Source: JACVRM01 sp963817375 (GTDB lineage: Bacteria; Actinomycetota; Thermoleophilia; Gaiellales; Gaiellaceae). From it: DNA of 64,000 nucleotides. Made by a program: the position numbers and the translations under genes. Within the stretch, counting starts at the first letter, position 1. Each line of letters opens with the position of its first letter. Below the pieces are notes generated by a model. That model was not told where the DNA came from and ran no database searches. It was given only the letters and a program-made list of their open reading frames with translations. The stretch lies in assembly GCA_963817375.1 (NCBI GenBank), contig CAWFOB010000001.1, forward strand, positions 372,001 through 436,000, in the 5' to 3' direction. Shown in pieces: positions 42,354 to 51,323 of this stretch.

Positions 42354-43645
42354 CAGGGTCTCTGGGCCACAGCCTCGAGGAGGTCAAAGAATCCGGGGAA
42401 GCTTACGGCGACCGCCTCGTCGCCCTCGATCCGCACCGGCTCGCGGGACACCAGCCCGGCGACGGCGCCGAGCATCGCGATGCGGTGGTCGCCGCGCGAG
42501 TCGACGGTCGCCCCGCCGCGGGGCCGTGCGGGAACGCCGCGAATCCGGAAGCCGTCGTCGAGCGCCTCGATGTGGATGCCGAGCGGCCGCAGCGCGTCCA
42601 CGACGGCCGTGACCCGGTCGGTCTCCTTGACACGGAGCTCCGCGGCGCCGCGGATGGTCGTCGTGCCGCGCGCCATCCCCGCCGCGAGCGCCAGCAGCGG
42701 CAGCTCGTCGACGAGCCGCGGGACCTCGGCGGCCGTGACGCGGGCGGCGACGAGCTCTGCAGGCGTGATCTCGAGGTCGCCGGCCGGCTCGCCGGCGGCC
42801 CGGTGGCGGTGCTGGACGTTGATCCGCGCGCCCATGCGGCCGAGCACGTCGAGCAGGCCGGTGCGCGTCGGGTTGAGGCCGAGGTCGTGGATCGTCAGGT
42901 CGGAGCCGGCGAGCAGGCTCGCGGCCACAACGAACGGCGCGGCGCTCGAGATGTCGCCGGGCACCTCGAGGTCGGGCAGGCGCAGCCGGCCGGGCGGCTG
43001 CACCGTGATCCGCTTCCCGCGCCGGACGACCCGGGCGCCGGCGGCGCGCAGCATCAGCTCGGTGTGATCGCGCGTCCGCGTGGGCTCGACCACGGTGGTC
43101 GGTCCATCCGCGCCAAGGCCGGCGAGCAGGATCGCCGACTTCACCTGGGCGCTCGCCACCGGCAGCTCGTACGTGATCGCGTGGAGCGGCCCGCCCTCGA
43201 TGACGAGCGGCGCATGGCCGTCCGTCGTCTCGACCGTCGCGCCCATCCGGCGCAGCGGCTCGGCGATGCGCTCCATCGGGCGCCCGGAGAGGGAGGCGTC
43301 GCCGGTGAGCTCGAAGCGCCCGCCGTTGCCGGCCAGGAGGCCGGCGAGGAGACGCATCAGCGTTCCCGAGTTGGCGCAGTCGATCGGGCCGCCGGCGGGA
43401 CGTAGTCCGCCGAGGCCGACGCCGTGGACGACGAGCTCGTCCGCCCCCTCCTCGTCGACCTGGACGCCGAGCGCGCGCACCGCCTCCACCGACGCCCACG
43501 TGTCGGCCGAGCGGCCGAAGCCGCGGATCCGGCACTCGCCCTCGGCGACGGCGGCTACGAGCACCGACCGGTGCGACACAGACTTGTCCCCGGGAACGGC
43601 CAGGTGGCCGACGACGGCACTCGCTGGCTCGACGATCCGCGGCAC
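42353..43645 (-). CDS. aroA: 3-phosphoshikimate 1-carboxyvinyltransferase (EPSP synthase)
   Basis: 430 residues. Signature LAVPGDKSVSHRSVLVAA at the N-terminus (S3P/PEP Lys, Ser), NSGTLMRLLAGLL, and DELPLLALAA... RVKETDRVTAVV. Sequence elements DKSVSHR and RVKETDR define the active site of the glyphosate-binding pocket. GTG 43645 is 6 bases after TACACT; divergent from trpE, so the 33-base gap controls two aromatic-pathway genes. Confidence 0.95.
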   Translation of the reverse strand: MPRIVEPASAVVGHLAVPGDKSVSHRSVLVAAVAEGECRIRGFGRSADTWASVEAVRALGVQVDEEGADELVVHGVGLGGLRPAGGPIDCANSGTLMRLLAGLLAGNGGRFELTGDASLSGRPMERIAEPLRRMGATVETTDGHAPLVIEGGPLHAITYELPVASAQVKSAILLAGLGADGPTTVVEPTRTRDHTELMLRAAGARVVRRGKRITVQPPGRLRLPDLEVPGDISSAAPFVVAASLLAGSDLTIHDLGLNPTRTGLLDVLGRMGARINVQHRHRAAGEPAGDLEITPAELVAARVTAAEVPRLVDELPLLALAAGMARGTTTIRGAAELRVKETDRVTAVVDALRPLGIHIEALDDGFRIRGVPARPRGGATVDSRGDHRIAMLGAVAGLVSREPVRIEGDEAVAVSFPGFFDLLEAVAQRP

Positions 43646-43678
43646 GGCGCGAGTGTAGGGGTGTGATACAGACGGCCC

Positions 43679-44899
43679 GTGACGCGCGAGCTGCCGACCG
43701 ACCTGATCACGCCGCTCGGCGTCTACCTGCACCTGCGCGGCGACGGAGGAGGCGCCTTCCTGCTCGAGTCGGTCGAGCGCGGGCGGCTCGGCCGCTCCTC
43801 GTTCGTCGGCTCCGGCGCGCGGCTCGTCCCGTTCGAGGAGCTCGCCTCGCTCGACGGGCCTGCAGTCGGCTTCCTCGGCTACGAGCACGTCGCTCGGCTC
43901 GAACCAACCGTGCCGGTGCCCGACGACGGGCCGGACCTGCCGCCGAGCCGCTTCGTCGCCGCCGACACGCTCGTGCGCTTCGACCACGCGCTCGGGATCG
44001 CCGAGGTGCTGCGCGGCGACGCAGACGAGCTCGCCGCGCGGCTGCGCGAGCCGCCGCCCGTCCCGCCGCCCGTGGCGGCCGAACCGTCTCCGACGCGCCG
44101 CTTTCCCGACCGCGAGACCTACGAGGCCAGTGTGCGCCGGGCCAAGGAGCACATCCGCGCAGGCGATGTCTTCCAGGTCGTGCTCGCGCAGCGCGCGGAG
44201 CGGCCCACGACGGCGGGCGCTGTGGCGCTCTACCGGGCGCTGCGGCGCGTCAACCCGTCGCCGTACCTCTTCCTCCTGGAGCTCGGCGCCGTGGCGCTCA
44301 TCGGCTCGTCGCCGGAGACGCTCGTGAAGCTGGAGGGCCGCCGCGCGAGCCTGAACCCCATCGCGGGAACCGTCCCGCGCGGCGAGGGCGACGCCGAGGC
44401 GCTGCTCGCGTCACCGAAGGACCGCGCCGAGCACGTGATGCTCGTCGACCTGGGCCGGAACGACCTCTCGCGGACATGCCTGCCGGGGACGGTGCGCGTG
44501 GAGCGGTTCCTCGTCCCCGAGCGCTTCTCCCACGTCACGCACCTCGTGTCCGAGGTGGCCGGCGACCTGCGTCCCGGCGTCGGCCCGCTCGAGCTGCTCG
44601 AGACCTGCTTCCCGGCCGGCACCGTGTCCGGGGCGCCGAAGGTGCGGGCGATGCAGCTGATCGCCGAGCTCGAGGGCTACCGCCGCGGCCCGTACGCCGG
44701 CGCCGTCGGCTACGTCATGCCGGGCGGAGACCTCGACACCTGCATCACGATCCGCACGATCGTGCTGGCGGACGGCGTCGCCCACCTGCAGGCCGGGGCG
44801 GGGATCGTCGCCGACTCCGACCCCGCCGCCGAGCACGACGAGTGCCTCAACAAGCTGGCTGCGCTCGAGCGGGCAATCGACCTGGCGGAAGCCGAATGA
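43679..44899 (+). CDS. trpE: Anthranilate synthase component I
   Basis: 406 residues, shorter than the usual ~500; the N-terminal subdomain is trimmed. The feedback motif FLLESVERGRLGRSSFVG (residues ~27-44) matches the Trp-binding LLES of TrpE, unlike PabB-only proteins. Catalytic residues: IAGTVPRG, DLGRNDLSRTC, TFPAGTVSGAPKVRAM-type segment (FPAGTVSGAPKVRAMQ). It converts chorismate to anthranilate with TrpG. A pabB function is possible but the LLES favours trpE. Overlaps trpG by 4 bases. Confidence 0.88.
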   Translation: MTRELPTDLITPLGVYLHLRGDGGGAFLLESVERGRLGRSSFVGSGARLVPFEELASLDGPAVGFLGYEHVARLEPTVPVPDDGPDLPPSRFVAADTLVRFDHALGIAEVLRGDADELAARLREPPPVPPPVAAEPSPTRRFPDRETYEASVRRAKEHIRAGDVFQVVLAQRAERPTTAGAVALYRALRRVNPSPYLFLLELGAVALIGSSPETLVKLEGRRASLNPIAGTVPRGEGDAEALLASPKDRAEHVMLVDLGRNDLSRTCLPGTVRVERFLVPERFSHVTHLVSEVAGDLRPGVGPLELLETCFPAGTVSGAPKVRAMQLIAELEGYRRGPYAGAVGYVMPGGDLDTCITIRTIVLADGVAHLQAGAGIVADSDPAAEHDECLNKLAALERAIDLAEAE

Positions 44900-45450
44900 T
44901 CCTCGTCGTCGACAACTACGACAGCTTCACCTACAACCTCGTGCACCTCTTCGCCGAGCTCGGCGCCGAGGTGGAGGTGCGGCGGAACGACGCCGTCGAC
45001 GGCGCCGAGGCTGCACGGCTGGCGCCGACGCACCTCGTCGTCTCCCCCGGCCCCGGGCGGCCGGCGGACGCGGGCGCGACGATCGAGGTGATCCTCGCGC
45101 TCGCCGGGCGGGTCCCGGTGCTCGGCGTGTGCCTCGGCCACCAGGCGATCGTGGAGGCCTTCGGAGGCGTGGTCGGCCCGGCGCACGAGCTCGTGCACGG
45201 CAAGGCGGCGCCCGTGCGCCACGACGGACAGGGCATCTTCGCGGGCGTGCCCAACCCGTTCGAGGCCGGTCGCTACCACTCGCTCGCGGCGACGACGGTG
45301 CCGGACGTGCTCGAGGTCTCCGCGAAAGCGACCGACGGAGAGGTCATGGCGGTGCGCCACCGCGAGCTGCCCGTGGACGGCGTCCAGTTCCACCCCGAGT
45401 CGGTGCTGACGCCCGAGGGGCGGGCGATCGCAGCCAATTTCCTGCGCTAA
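44896..45450 (+). CDS. trpG: Anthranilate synthase component II (glutamine amidotransferase)
   Basis: 184 residues. Class I amidotransferase: NYDSFTYNLVHLF, SPGPGRPADAG, nucleophile Cys in VLGVCLGHQAI, and the triad His/Glu in GVQFHPESVLTPEG. Provides ammonia to TrpE (or PabB). The TAA stop at 45448-45450 is followed after 9 bases by the trpS leader peptide. Confidence 0.93.
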   Translation: MILVVDNYDSFTYNLVHLFAELGAEVEVRRNDAVDGAEAARLAPTHLVVSPGPGRPADAGATIEVILALAGRVPVLGVCLGHQAIVEAFGGVVGPAHELVHGKAAPVRHDGQGIFAGVPNPFEAGRYHSLAATTVPDVLEVSAKATDGEVMAVRHRELPVDGVQFHPESVLTPEGRAIAANFLR

Positions 45451-45459
45451 GCTCGGCTC

Positions 45460-45501
45460 ATGCCTTCCGGTTACATCTGGTCGTGGCTCGGCGCGCGTTA
45501 G
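45460..45501 (+). CDS. Putative Trp-rich leader peptide upstream of trpS
   Basis: ATG 45460 to TAG 45499-45501 encodes MPSGYIWSWLGAR, 13 residues with two Trp codons one codon apart (W7, W9). It fits a ribosome-mediated attenuator. Upstream TAAGCT (45448-45453), 6 bases before the ATG, could be a leaderless -10 box, although it overlaps the trpG stop. The trpS start is 43 bases after its stop. Confidence 0.65.
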   Translation: MPSGYIWSWLGAR

Positions 45502-45533
45502 CGCGCGTCCGTCCACTCACGACCTCAGGAAGG
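45463..45533 (+). promoter_or_regulatory. Predicted attenuator structures of trpS
   Basis: Two alternative pairings are visible. Stem A: GCGCGC(45491-45496)/GCGCGC(45501-45506) with loop GTTA, extended by GTGG(45483-45486)/CCAC(45513-45516). Stem B: CCTTCC (45463-45468, leader start) pairs with GGAAGG (45528-45533), the Shine-Dalgarno of trpS. A ribosome stalled at the Trp codons would block the lower part of stem A and occlude stem B. This is a prediction by eye. Confidence 0.5.
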
Positions 45534-45544
45534 AGAGCTTCACG

Positions 45545-46552
45545 ATGCGAGTCTTCTCGGGAATCCAGCCGTCGGGCAATCCCACGTTCGGCAACTACAG
45601 CGGCGGCTTCCGCCAGTACGTCGCCACCCAGGACCGTGCCGTCGAAAGCGGCGGCGCGGCGTTCTTCTGCCTCGTCGACCTGCACGCCATCACGGTCGAG
45701 TACGACCCCGCCGATCTGCGCACACGGACGCTCGACCTCGCCGCGTTGCTCTATGCAACCGGCCTCGACCCGGCGCGGGCGACGGTCTTCGCGCAGAGCG
45801 ACGTCACGGCGCATGCCGAGGCGGCCTGGCTGCTGGGCGCGGTGACGAGCTACGGGCAGCTCGGGCGCATGATCCAGTTCAAGGAGAAGGGCGCGCGGCA
45901 GGAGTTCGTCAGCGCGGCGCTGTTCGACTACCCGGTCCTGATGGCCGGCGACATCCTCCTGTACCAGGCGGACACGGTGCCGATCGGCGACGACCAGCGG
46001 CAGCATCTCGAGCTCGCACGCGACATCGCGGAGCGCTTCAACCAGCGCTTCGGCGAGACCTTCGTGGTGCCCGACGGCGTCTACCCCGAGACGGGCGCGC
46101 GGATCATGGACCTGCAGTCGCCGACCGAGAAGATGGGCAAGACCGGCTCCAGCGAGGCGGGGACCGTGCGGCTGCTCGATGCGCCCGACGTGATCCGGAA
46201 GAAGTTCCGCTCCGCTGTCACCGACTCCGGTCGCGACGTGCGCCGAGCCGACGACAAGCCGGGCGTGACGAACCTGATCGACATCTTCTCGGTGGCCACC
46301 GGAGAGTCGACCGAGGCGATCGAGGCGCGCTACGACGGCGAGGGCTACGGCCAGTTCAAGCAGGACGTCGGCGAGGCGGTGGTCGCGCTCGTCGAGCCGA
46401 TCCAGGAGCGCTACCGGGCGCTGCGCTCGGACGAGCCGGAGCTGCTGCGGATGCTGGCCATGGGAGCGGAGAAGGCTGCGGCCGCGGCGGCGCCGACCCT
46501 GGAGGCGATGTACGAGCGGATGGGCTTCGTCAGAGCCAGCCGCTCGTCCTGA
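45545..46552 (+). CDS. trpS: Tryptophanyl-tRNA synthetase
   Basis: 335 residues of class I synthetase. The HIGH motif is PSGNPTFGNY (9-18, with PTFGN for HIGN), and the KMSKS motif is KMGKT (from residue 196). The ATP loop GDDQRQHLELARDIA is present. The ribosome site AGGAAGGAG lies 7 bases before ATG. It charges tRNA-Trp and is probably regulated by Trp-dependent attenuation through the upstream leader peptide. Confidence 0.95.
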   Translation: MRVFSGIQPSGNPTFGNYSGGFRQYVATQDRAVESGGAAFFCLVDLHAITVEYDPADLRTRTLDLAALLYATGLDPARATVFAQSDVTAHAEAAWLLGAVTSYGQLGRMIQFKEKGARQEFVSAALFDYPVLMAGDILLYQADTVPIGDDQRQHLELARDIAERFNQRFGETFVVPDGVYPETGARIMDLQSPTEKMGKTGSSEAGTVRLLDAPDVIRKKFRSAVTDSGRDVRRADDKPGVTNLIDIFSVATGESTEAIEARYDGEGYGQFKQDVGEAVVALVEPIQERYRALRSDEPELLRMLAMGAEKAAAAAAPTLEAMYERMGFVRASRSS

Positions 46553-47498
46553 AGCGCCAGTAGAGCAGGCCGGAGATCGTGACCATCACGGCGAGCGCCG
46601 CCGGGTAGCCGAACGACCAGCCGAGCTCCGGCATGTGGTCGAAGTTCATGCCGTAGACGCCCGTGATCAGCGTCGGGACGGCGATGATCGCCGCCCAGGC
46701 GGAGATCTTGCGGACGTCCTCGTTCTGGCGGATGCTCGCCTGGGTGAGATTGGCCGTGAGGATGCTCGTGAGCACATCGCGCAGCTGCTGGACGCGCCCG
46801 TACTCGCGCAGCAGATGGTCGTGCACGTCGCGGAAGTACGGCTTCGTGGCCGGGTTGATCTGGGGGAAGCCGGCGCGCGCGAGGACCTCGACGGGCTCGA
46901 GCAGCGGGACGATCGCGCCGTAGAGCTCGAGCACGTCGCGCTTGCGGGCGAAGATGCGCTCGGCAGGGTTCCGCCGCGAGCCCGAGAAGACGTCGCGCTC
47001 GATCCCGCCGATCGACGCGTCGAGCGACTCGACGACCGGCTCGTAGCCGTCGACGATCGAGTCGACGATCGCGTGCAGGGCGGCGCTCGGCCCGGCTTGG
47101 AGCAAATCCGGCTGGAGCTCGAGCTTCTCGCGCACCTCGTGCAGCCCCTCGCCGCCGTGCCGGACGGAGATGATGAAGTCCTCGCCGAGGAAGACGAGCA
47201 CCTCGCCGAAGCGGACATCGTCCACCTCGGCGTCCCAGCGCGCCGTCTTCAGGACGAGGAAGAGCGAATCGCCGTAGCGCTCGAGCTTCGGCCGCTGGTG
47301 CGCCTTGATCGCGTCCTCGACCGCGAGCTTGTGCAGGCCGAACTCGCGGGTGACGGCCTCGAACTCCTCCGCGGTCGGCTCGTAGAGGCCGATCCATGCG
47401 AACCCACTGCCGATCCGGGACCGCTCCTGAAGGTCGGCCAGAGCGACCTCGTCGGGCACCCGGTGGCCACCCTCGTAGACGGCGTAGTCGACGATCAC
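46530..47498 (-). CDS. corA: CorA-type magnesium/cobalt transporter
   Basis: 322 residues: large cytosolic N-terminal domain (FAWIGLYEPTAEEFEAV; HQRPKLERYGDSLFLVLKT), long helix, and two C-terminal membrane helices with the pore loop YGMNFDHMPE (GMN at ~283-285). A channel-like divalent cation transporter. GTG 47498 overlaps the GNAT stop (GTGA); TACGCT lies 7 bases upstream. The 3' end overlaps trpS by 23 bases. Confidence 0.93.
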   Translation of the reverse strand: MIVDYAVYEGGHRVPDEVALADLQERSRIGSGFAWIGLYEPTAEEFEAVTREFGLHKLAVEDAIKAHQRPKLERYGDSLFLVLKTARWDAEVDDVRFGEVLVFLGEDFIISVRHGGEGLHEVREKLELQPDLLQAGPSAALHAIVDSIVDGYEPVVESLDASIGGIERDVFSGSRRNPAERIFARKRDVLELYGAIVPLLEPVEVLARAGFPQINPATKPYFRDVHDHLLREYGRVQQLRDVLTSILTANLTQASIRQNEDVRKISAWAAIIAVPTLITGVYGMNFDHMPELGWSFGYPAALAVMVTISGLLYWRFRTSGWL

Positions 47499-48046
47499 CC
47501 CGTCGAGCGTAGCGCGAGCGGACGCCGGTATCGCACCTCCGTGACCCGCTCGCCGAAGCGCTCCTGCTTCGTCGCGCCGTCGTGGCGCCAGCCCTCGTGC
47601 TCGTAGAAGCCGCGCGCCCGCCGGTTCGTCTCCAGCACCCAGAGCGAGGCGTCCTCGAAGCCGGCGGCGGCGAGCGCGGACAGCGCATGGCCGAGCAGGG
47701 CGCGGCCCATGCCCCGCCCCCACTCCTCGGGGAGCAGGTAGACGGCGTAGACCTCCCCGACGCGGCGCGGGTCGTCTCCCTTGTCGCGGGTCGGGCCGCC
47801 GGAGGCAAAGCCGACGATCGTGGCGTCGCGAATGGCCACGAGCACGGTCTCGTCGGCGCGCTTCGCGGCGATGCGGCTGCGCCAGCTGCGCGTGCGCTCC
47901 TCGACGGAGAGCTTGCGCAGGAAGCGGTCCGGGAGCTGGCCGGCGTAGGCGGCCCGCCACGATGCGACGTGAACCTGAGCGATGCCGCGCGCGTCGGAGA
48001 CGTGCGCGTCGCGGACGGCCGGCGGATCAGCGGGCGAGCCCGACAC
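47495..48046 (-). CDS. GNAT-family N-acetyltransferase
   Basis: 183 residues from GTG 48046 (another in-frame GTG-type start at 48073 is possible). GNAT core: VRDAHVSDARGIAQVH, EVYAVYLLPEEWGRGMGRAL (acetyl-CoA loop RGMGRAL), LWVLETNRRARGFYEHEGWR. It resembles the RimI/ARD1-like group acting on small molecules or proteins; the acceptor is unknown. Coupled to corA at its end; overlaps the rluB 3' end by about 20 bases. Confidence 0.82.
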   Translation of the reverse strand: MSGSPADPPAVRDAHVSDARGIAQVHVASWRAAYAGQLPDRFLRKLSVEERTRSWRSRIAAKRADETVLVAIRDATIVGFASGGPTRDKGDDPRRVGEVYAVYLLPEEWGRGMGRALLGHALSALAAAGFEDASLWVLETNRRARGFYEHEGWRHDGATKQERFGERVTEVRYRRPLALRSTG

Positions 48047-48725
48047 GGCGCCGGAGGCCCTCCACCTCGTCACGGGTCAGCTCGCGCCACTCGCCCGGCG
48101 CGAGGCCTTTGCAATCGATCGCGGCGTAGCGGACGCGCTCGAGCCGGCGCACGGGGTGGCCGACCGCCTCGCCCATCCGGCGCACCTGGCGGTTCCGGCC
48201 CTCGTGCAGCGTCAGCTCCAGCCGGCCGGGCGCCAGGCGGCGAACGCGCGCGGGCGCCGTCGGGCCATCGTCGAGCTCGATGCCGTTGCGCAGCCGGTCG
48301 AGCGTCTCCCCGTCCGGGTCGCCCGCGACCTGGGCGCGGTACACCTTCTCGACCTCGTAGCGCGGGTGGGCGAGCCGGTGCGCGAGGTCGCCGTCGTTCG
48401 TGAGCAGCAGCACCCCGGTGGTCTCGGCGTCGAGGCGCCCGATGGGAACGACCCGCACGGGCAGGTCGACCAGGTCGACCACCGTCGGCCGGCCCTGCGG
48501 GTCGCGGGCCGTCGTCACCGTCCCGGCGGGCTTGTTGAGCAGCACGTACGACAGGGGCTGCAGCGCGAGCCGGCGGCCGTCGAGCTCCACGCGGTCGCGC
48601 CGGCCGACCTCGGAGTCGAAGCGGCCCGGCTCCCCGTTGACGCGCACGCGGCCGGCGCGAATGAGGTCGTCGGCGCGGCGCCGGGAGGCGACCCCGGACC
48701 GCGCGAGGAAGGCGTTCAGGCGCAC
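48027..48725 (-). CDS. rluB: 23S rRNA pseudouridine synthase (RluB-type)
   Basis: 232 residues. N-terminal S4 domain (RLNAFLARSGVASRRRADDL), then the RsuA/RluB catalytic motif IGRLDAETTGVLLL (catalytic Asp at about 97) and GRNRQVRRMGEAVGHPV. Modifies 23S rRNA helix. Forms a block with scpB and scpA, an association common in actinobacteria. Confidence 0.9.
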   Translation of the reverse strand: MRLNAFLARSGVASRRRADDLIRAGRVRVNGEPGRFDSEVGRRDRVELDGRRLALQPLSYVLLNKPAGTVTTARDPQGRPTVVDLVDLPVRVVPIGRLDAETTGVLLLTNDGDLAHRLAHPRYEVEKVYRAQVAGDPDGETLDRLRNGIELDDGPTAPARVRRLAPGRLELTLHEGRNRQVRRMGEAVGHPVRRLERVRYAAIDCKGLAPGEWRELTRDEVEGLRRRVGLAR

Positions 48726-48744
48726 GCCGACAGTTAATAGGGAC

Positions 48745-49344
48745 CTAGGCTGGGCGCTGAGCCGCGACGGCTTCGAGGCGGGCCCGCAGGTCCTCGGCGT
48801 CCTCGCCGAGGTCGTCCAGGCGCGGCAGCGCCGACAGGTTTTCCAGGCCGAACACGCGCTCGAAGAGCGGGGTCACGCGGTAGCGGACGGCGCCGGCCTC
48901 GTCGTCGCGGCCCGCCTCGGCGAGGAGGCCGCGCTCGAGCAGGCCCGCGACCACGCCGTCCGCCGCGACGCCGCGCAGGCGTGCGATGTCCGGGCGCGTG
49001 CATGGGCCGAGGTACGCCGCGATCGCGAGCGTCTCGAGCGCCGCGGGCGACAGGCCGCGCTCGACCGGCCGCTCGAACAGGCGGCTGCATGCCTCCGCCG
49101 CCTCCTTCGACGCGCGGAACGCCCAGCCCCCGGCGACCGCTTCGAGGACGATGCCGCTGCGGCCCTCGCGGTACCGCTCGGCCAGGAGCCCGAGGGCCGT
49201 CTCGACGCGCTCGGCGTCATCGTCGGCCGCGGCGGCGAGCTCCTCCAGCGAGAGCGGCTGCGAGGCGACGACGAGCAGCGCCTCGATCGTGCGGGCGAGC
49301 CGGTCGACCGGGTTCGAGCTGATCAGGCGGAGCGGGCGATCCAT
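48745..49344 (-). CDS. scpB: Segregation and condensation protein B
   Basis: 199 residues with two winged-helix domains: LARTIEALLVVASQPLSLEEL, and LSPAALETLAIAAYLGPCTRPDIARLRG. Together with ScpA and SMC it forms the condensin complex for chromosome compaction. ATG 49344 overlaps the scpA 3' end by 22 bases, so both are translated together; a 20-base gap separates it from rluB. Confidence 0.93.
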   Translation of the reverse strand: MDRPLRLISSNPVDRLARTIEALLVVASQPLSLEELAAAADDDAERVETALGLLAERYREGRSGIVLEAVAGGWAFRASKEAAEACSRLFERPVERGLSPAALETLAIAAYLGPCTRPDIARLRGVAADGVVAGLLERGLLAEAGRDDEAGAVRYRVTPLFERVFGLENLSALPRLDDLGEDAEDLRARLEAVAAQRPA

Positions 49345-50078
49345 TCCCTCTCCTCTTCCCCGCCCTCGCTGCGCGCGACACGGATCGGCGCGAACGCCGA
49401 GGCTTGCTGGAGCTCGATCTCCCCCGCCTTGCGCAGCTCGAGCAGTGCGAGGAACGCGACCGCGGCCTCCGCGCGCGAGAGCCCGTGCACCTCGGTCTCG
49501 AAGTCGAAGCGCCGGCGGCGGGCGAGCAGGGCGCGGAAGCGCCCGAGGAACTCGGCGACCGGCGGGAAGCGCAGCGCCATGTGCGCCAGCGAGACGGACG
49601 GCGGCTCGGCGGTCAGCCGGCGCAGCGCATCGGCGAGCAGCGCCGGATCCTGCGGGGCGACGCGGCGCGCCGGGCGCGGCGCGAGGGGCGCCGGGCCGAG
49701 GCGGAAGTAGCGCCCGCCCTCCTCCTCGAGACGCTCCGACAGCCACGCGGCCGCGGCGCGGATGCGCCGGTACTCGGCAAGCCGGCGGGCGAGCTCCTCG
49801 GCCGCCTCCTCCGGATCCAGGTCGTCGAGCGTCTCGTCGTCGAACTCGAAGAGCCCCCGCGCCTTCAGCTCGAGTAGCGCGGCGACCAGCACGAGGAACT
49901 CGCCGCACGCGTCCAGGTCGAGCTCGTCCCGCTCGGCCAGCCGCTCGAGGAACGCGAGCACGATCGTTGCGACGTCGACCTCCGCCGGCTCGAGCTCCTG
50001 CTTGAGCACGAGCGTGAGCAGCAGGTCGAAGGGCCCCTCGAACGCGTCGAGGTCCAGCTCGAGCTCGCGCACGACCAC
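49323..50078 (-). CDS. scpA: Segregation and condensation protein A
   Basis: 251 residues (kleisin). Start at GTG 50078 or 50072: VVVRELELDLDAFEGPFDLL; the N-terminal helix that binds SMC neck is next, then the acidic linker (FDDETLDDLDPEEAAEELAR) and C-terminal winged helix (VSLAHMALRFPPVAEF... SRAEAAVAFLALLELRKAG). Bridges the SMC heads. GTG 50078 is 11 bases after the lgt stop. Confidence 0.92.
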   Translation of the reverse strand: MVVRELELDLDAFEGPFDLLLTLVLKQELEPAEVDVATIVLAFLERLAERDELDLDACGEFLVLVAALLELKARGLFEFDDETLDDLDPEEAAEELARRLAEYRRIRAAAAWLSERLEEEGGRYFRLGPAPLAPRPARRVAPQDPALLADALRRLTAEPPSVSLAHMALRFPPVAEFLGRFRALLARRRRFDFETEVHGLSRAEAAVAFLALLELRKAGEIELQQASAFAPIRVARSEGGEEEREWIARSA

Positions 50079-50089
50079 GGCGGCGGACG

Positions 50090-51010
50090 CTAGCGGGACG
50101 GTCGGACGCGGCGCTTCGGAATTGCCATGGCCGGACCTTTCGGCACCGGCCGCCGTCGCTCCTGCCGCCCGCGCAGGAACTGCCACCAGACGAAGAAGCT
50201 CGCCGAGGCGACGAAGACGATGATCGACACCCACGCGTTCAGGCGCAGCGGGCCGATCTCGTGCGCCGGGTCGACGCGCAGCAGCTCCTCGAAGAAACGG
50301 CCGAACGTGTACAGGGCCACGTACAGCGCGAACAGCGCGGGCGCCTTGATGCGCCAGCGCCAGCCGACGAAGATCACGACGCCGACCATCGACACGTCCC
50401 ACAGGAACTCGTAGAGGAACGTCGGGTGGAACGTGGTGTCCGCGAGGTACTGGTCGGGCCGGTTGTCCGGGGAGATCTCGAGGCCCCACGGCAGGTCGGT
50501 CGGCTTGCCGTAGAGCTCCTGGTTCCAGTAGTTGCCCCAGCGGCCGATCCCCTGGGCGAGGAGCAGCCCGGGCGCGACCGCGTCGGCGAAGAGGCGGACG
50601 CTGTGGCCGGCGCGCCGGACGATGAGGGCGCCGACGAGCGTCCCGAGCGTGATGCCGCCCCAGACGCCGAGGCCGCCCTTCCAGACCTCGAAGACGCCCT
50701 GCCACTTGGGGTCCGGAATCTCGCTCCAGCTGGTGATCACGTGGTAGATCCGGGCTCCGACGACGCCGGCCGCCGTGCCCCACACGGCAACGCGCAGGAC
50801 GAGGTCGAACTCGTGCGGCAGCTTGTCGTTCACGCCCTCCAGTGAGGGGCGCCAGGCCCACCCGCGCACCCACCGCAGTCCCGTCAGCGCCGTACAGGCG
50901 GCGACCGCGAGCAGCAGCGTCAGCCCGTACATGTGCACGGACAGCGGGCCGACTTCCCACGTGCCGGAGCTCGGTGACGGGATGGATGCGGCCGGGATCA
51001 CGCGCCGCAT
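50090..51010 (-). CDS. lgt: Prolipoprotein diacylglyceryl transferase
   Basis: 306 residues with about seven membrane segments. The signature QGIGRWGNYWNQELYGKPTD (GRxGNxxNxE) and GARIYHVIT (His) are diagnostic. Transfers diacylglycerol to the lipobox Cys of exported proteins such as the lipoprotein at 37288. The C-terminal tail is basic (KRRVRPSR). Expected partner lsp is not in the window. Confidence 0.94.
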   Translation of the reverse strand: MRRVIPAASIPSPSSGTWEVGPLSVHMYGLTLLLAVAACTALTGLRWVRGWAWRPSLEGVNDKLPHEFDLVLRVAVWGTAAGVVGARIYHVITSWSEIPDPKWQGVFEVWKGGLGVWGGITLGTLVGALIVRRAGHSVRLFADAVAPGLLLAQGIGRWGNYWNQELYGKPTDLPWGLEISPDNRPDQYLADTTFHPTFLYEFLWDVSMVGVVIFVGWRWRIKAPALFALYVALYTFGRFFEELLRVDPAHEIGPLRLNAWVSIIVFVASASFFVWWQFLRGRQERRRPVPKGPAMAIPKRRVRPSR

Positions 51011-51049
51011 TCTGCCCTGCCCCCGCGGACGGGAGCTGCGGTCAGCCTG

Positions 51050-51250
51050 CTAGAGCAGGATCGCGAGGGCGAGCTGGGCGGAGCAGCCGCGCTCGAGGAG
51101 GTCGACCGCGTGGTGCAGGTCGATCTCATGCCGGGCAGCGATCCGGTGGGCCGCGGAGGGCTCGTAGCCGGCGCGAACCAGGGCCTCGTACCGCCAACGC
51201 TCGATGCGCTCGGTCTCGGTCTCGGTTTGAAGTTCGAGTGCGCTCATCAT
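51050..51250 (-). CDS. Small conserved-looking hypothetical protein
   Basis: 66 residues: charged N-terminus (LELQTETETERIERWRYEAL) then AGYEPSAAHRIAARHEIDLHHAVDLLERGC, ending in a hydrophobic LAILL. Two or three amphipathic helices, reminiscent of short actinobacterial proteins with RWRYxxLxxAGY...DLHxAVxLxxxGC; no known function. A GAGAG site precedes the ATG pair. Confidence 0.65.
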   Translation of the reverse strand: MMSALELQTETETERIERWRYEALVRAGYEPSAAHRIAARHEIDLHHAVDLLERGCSAQLALAILL

Positions 51251-51323
51251 CTCTCTGTTCGGTGAAACGATGAGTACGGATTGCCGGTTAGGCGTCCACG
51301 AACACCTTTACGGATGCCTTACT

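Noticed and set aside
43658..43675. TGTA...TACA as a TrpR-like operator between aroA and trpE
   Set aside because: Only four bases match on each side; the stretch is not symmetric enough to call.
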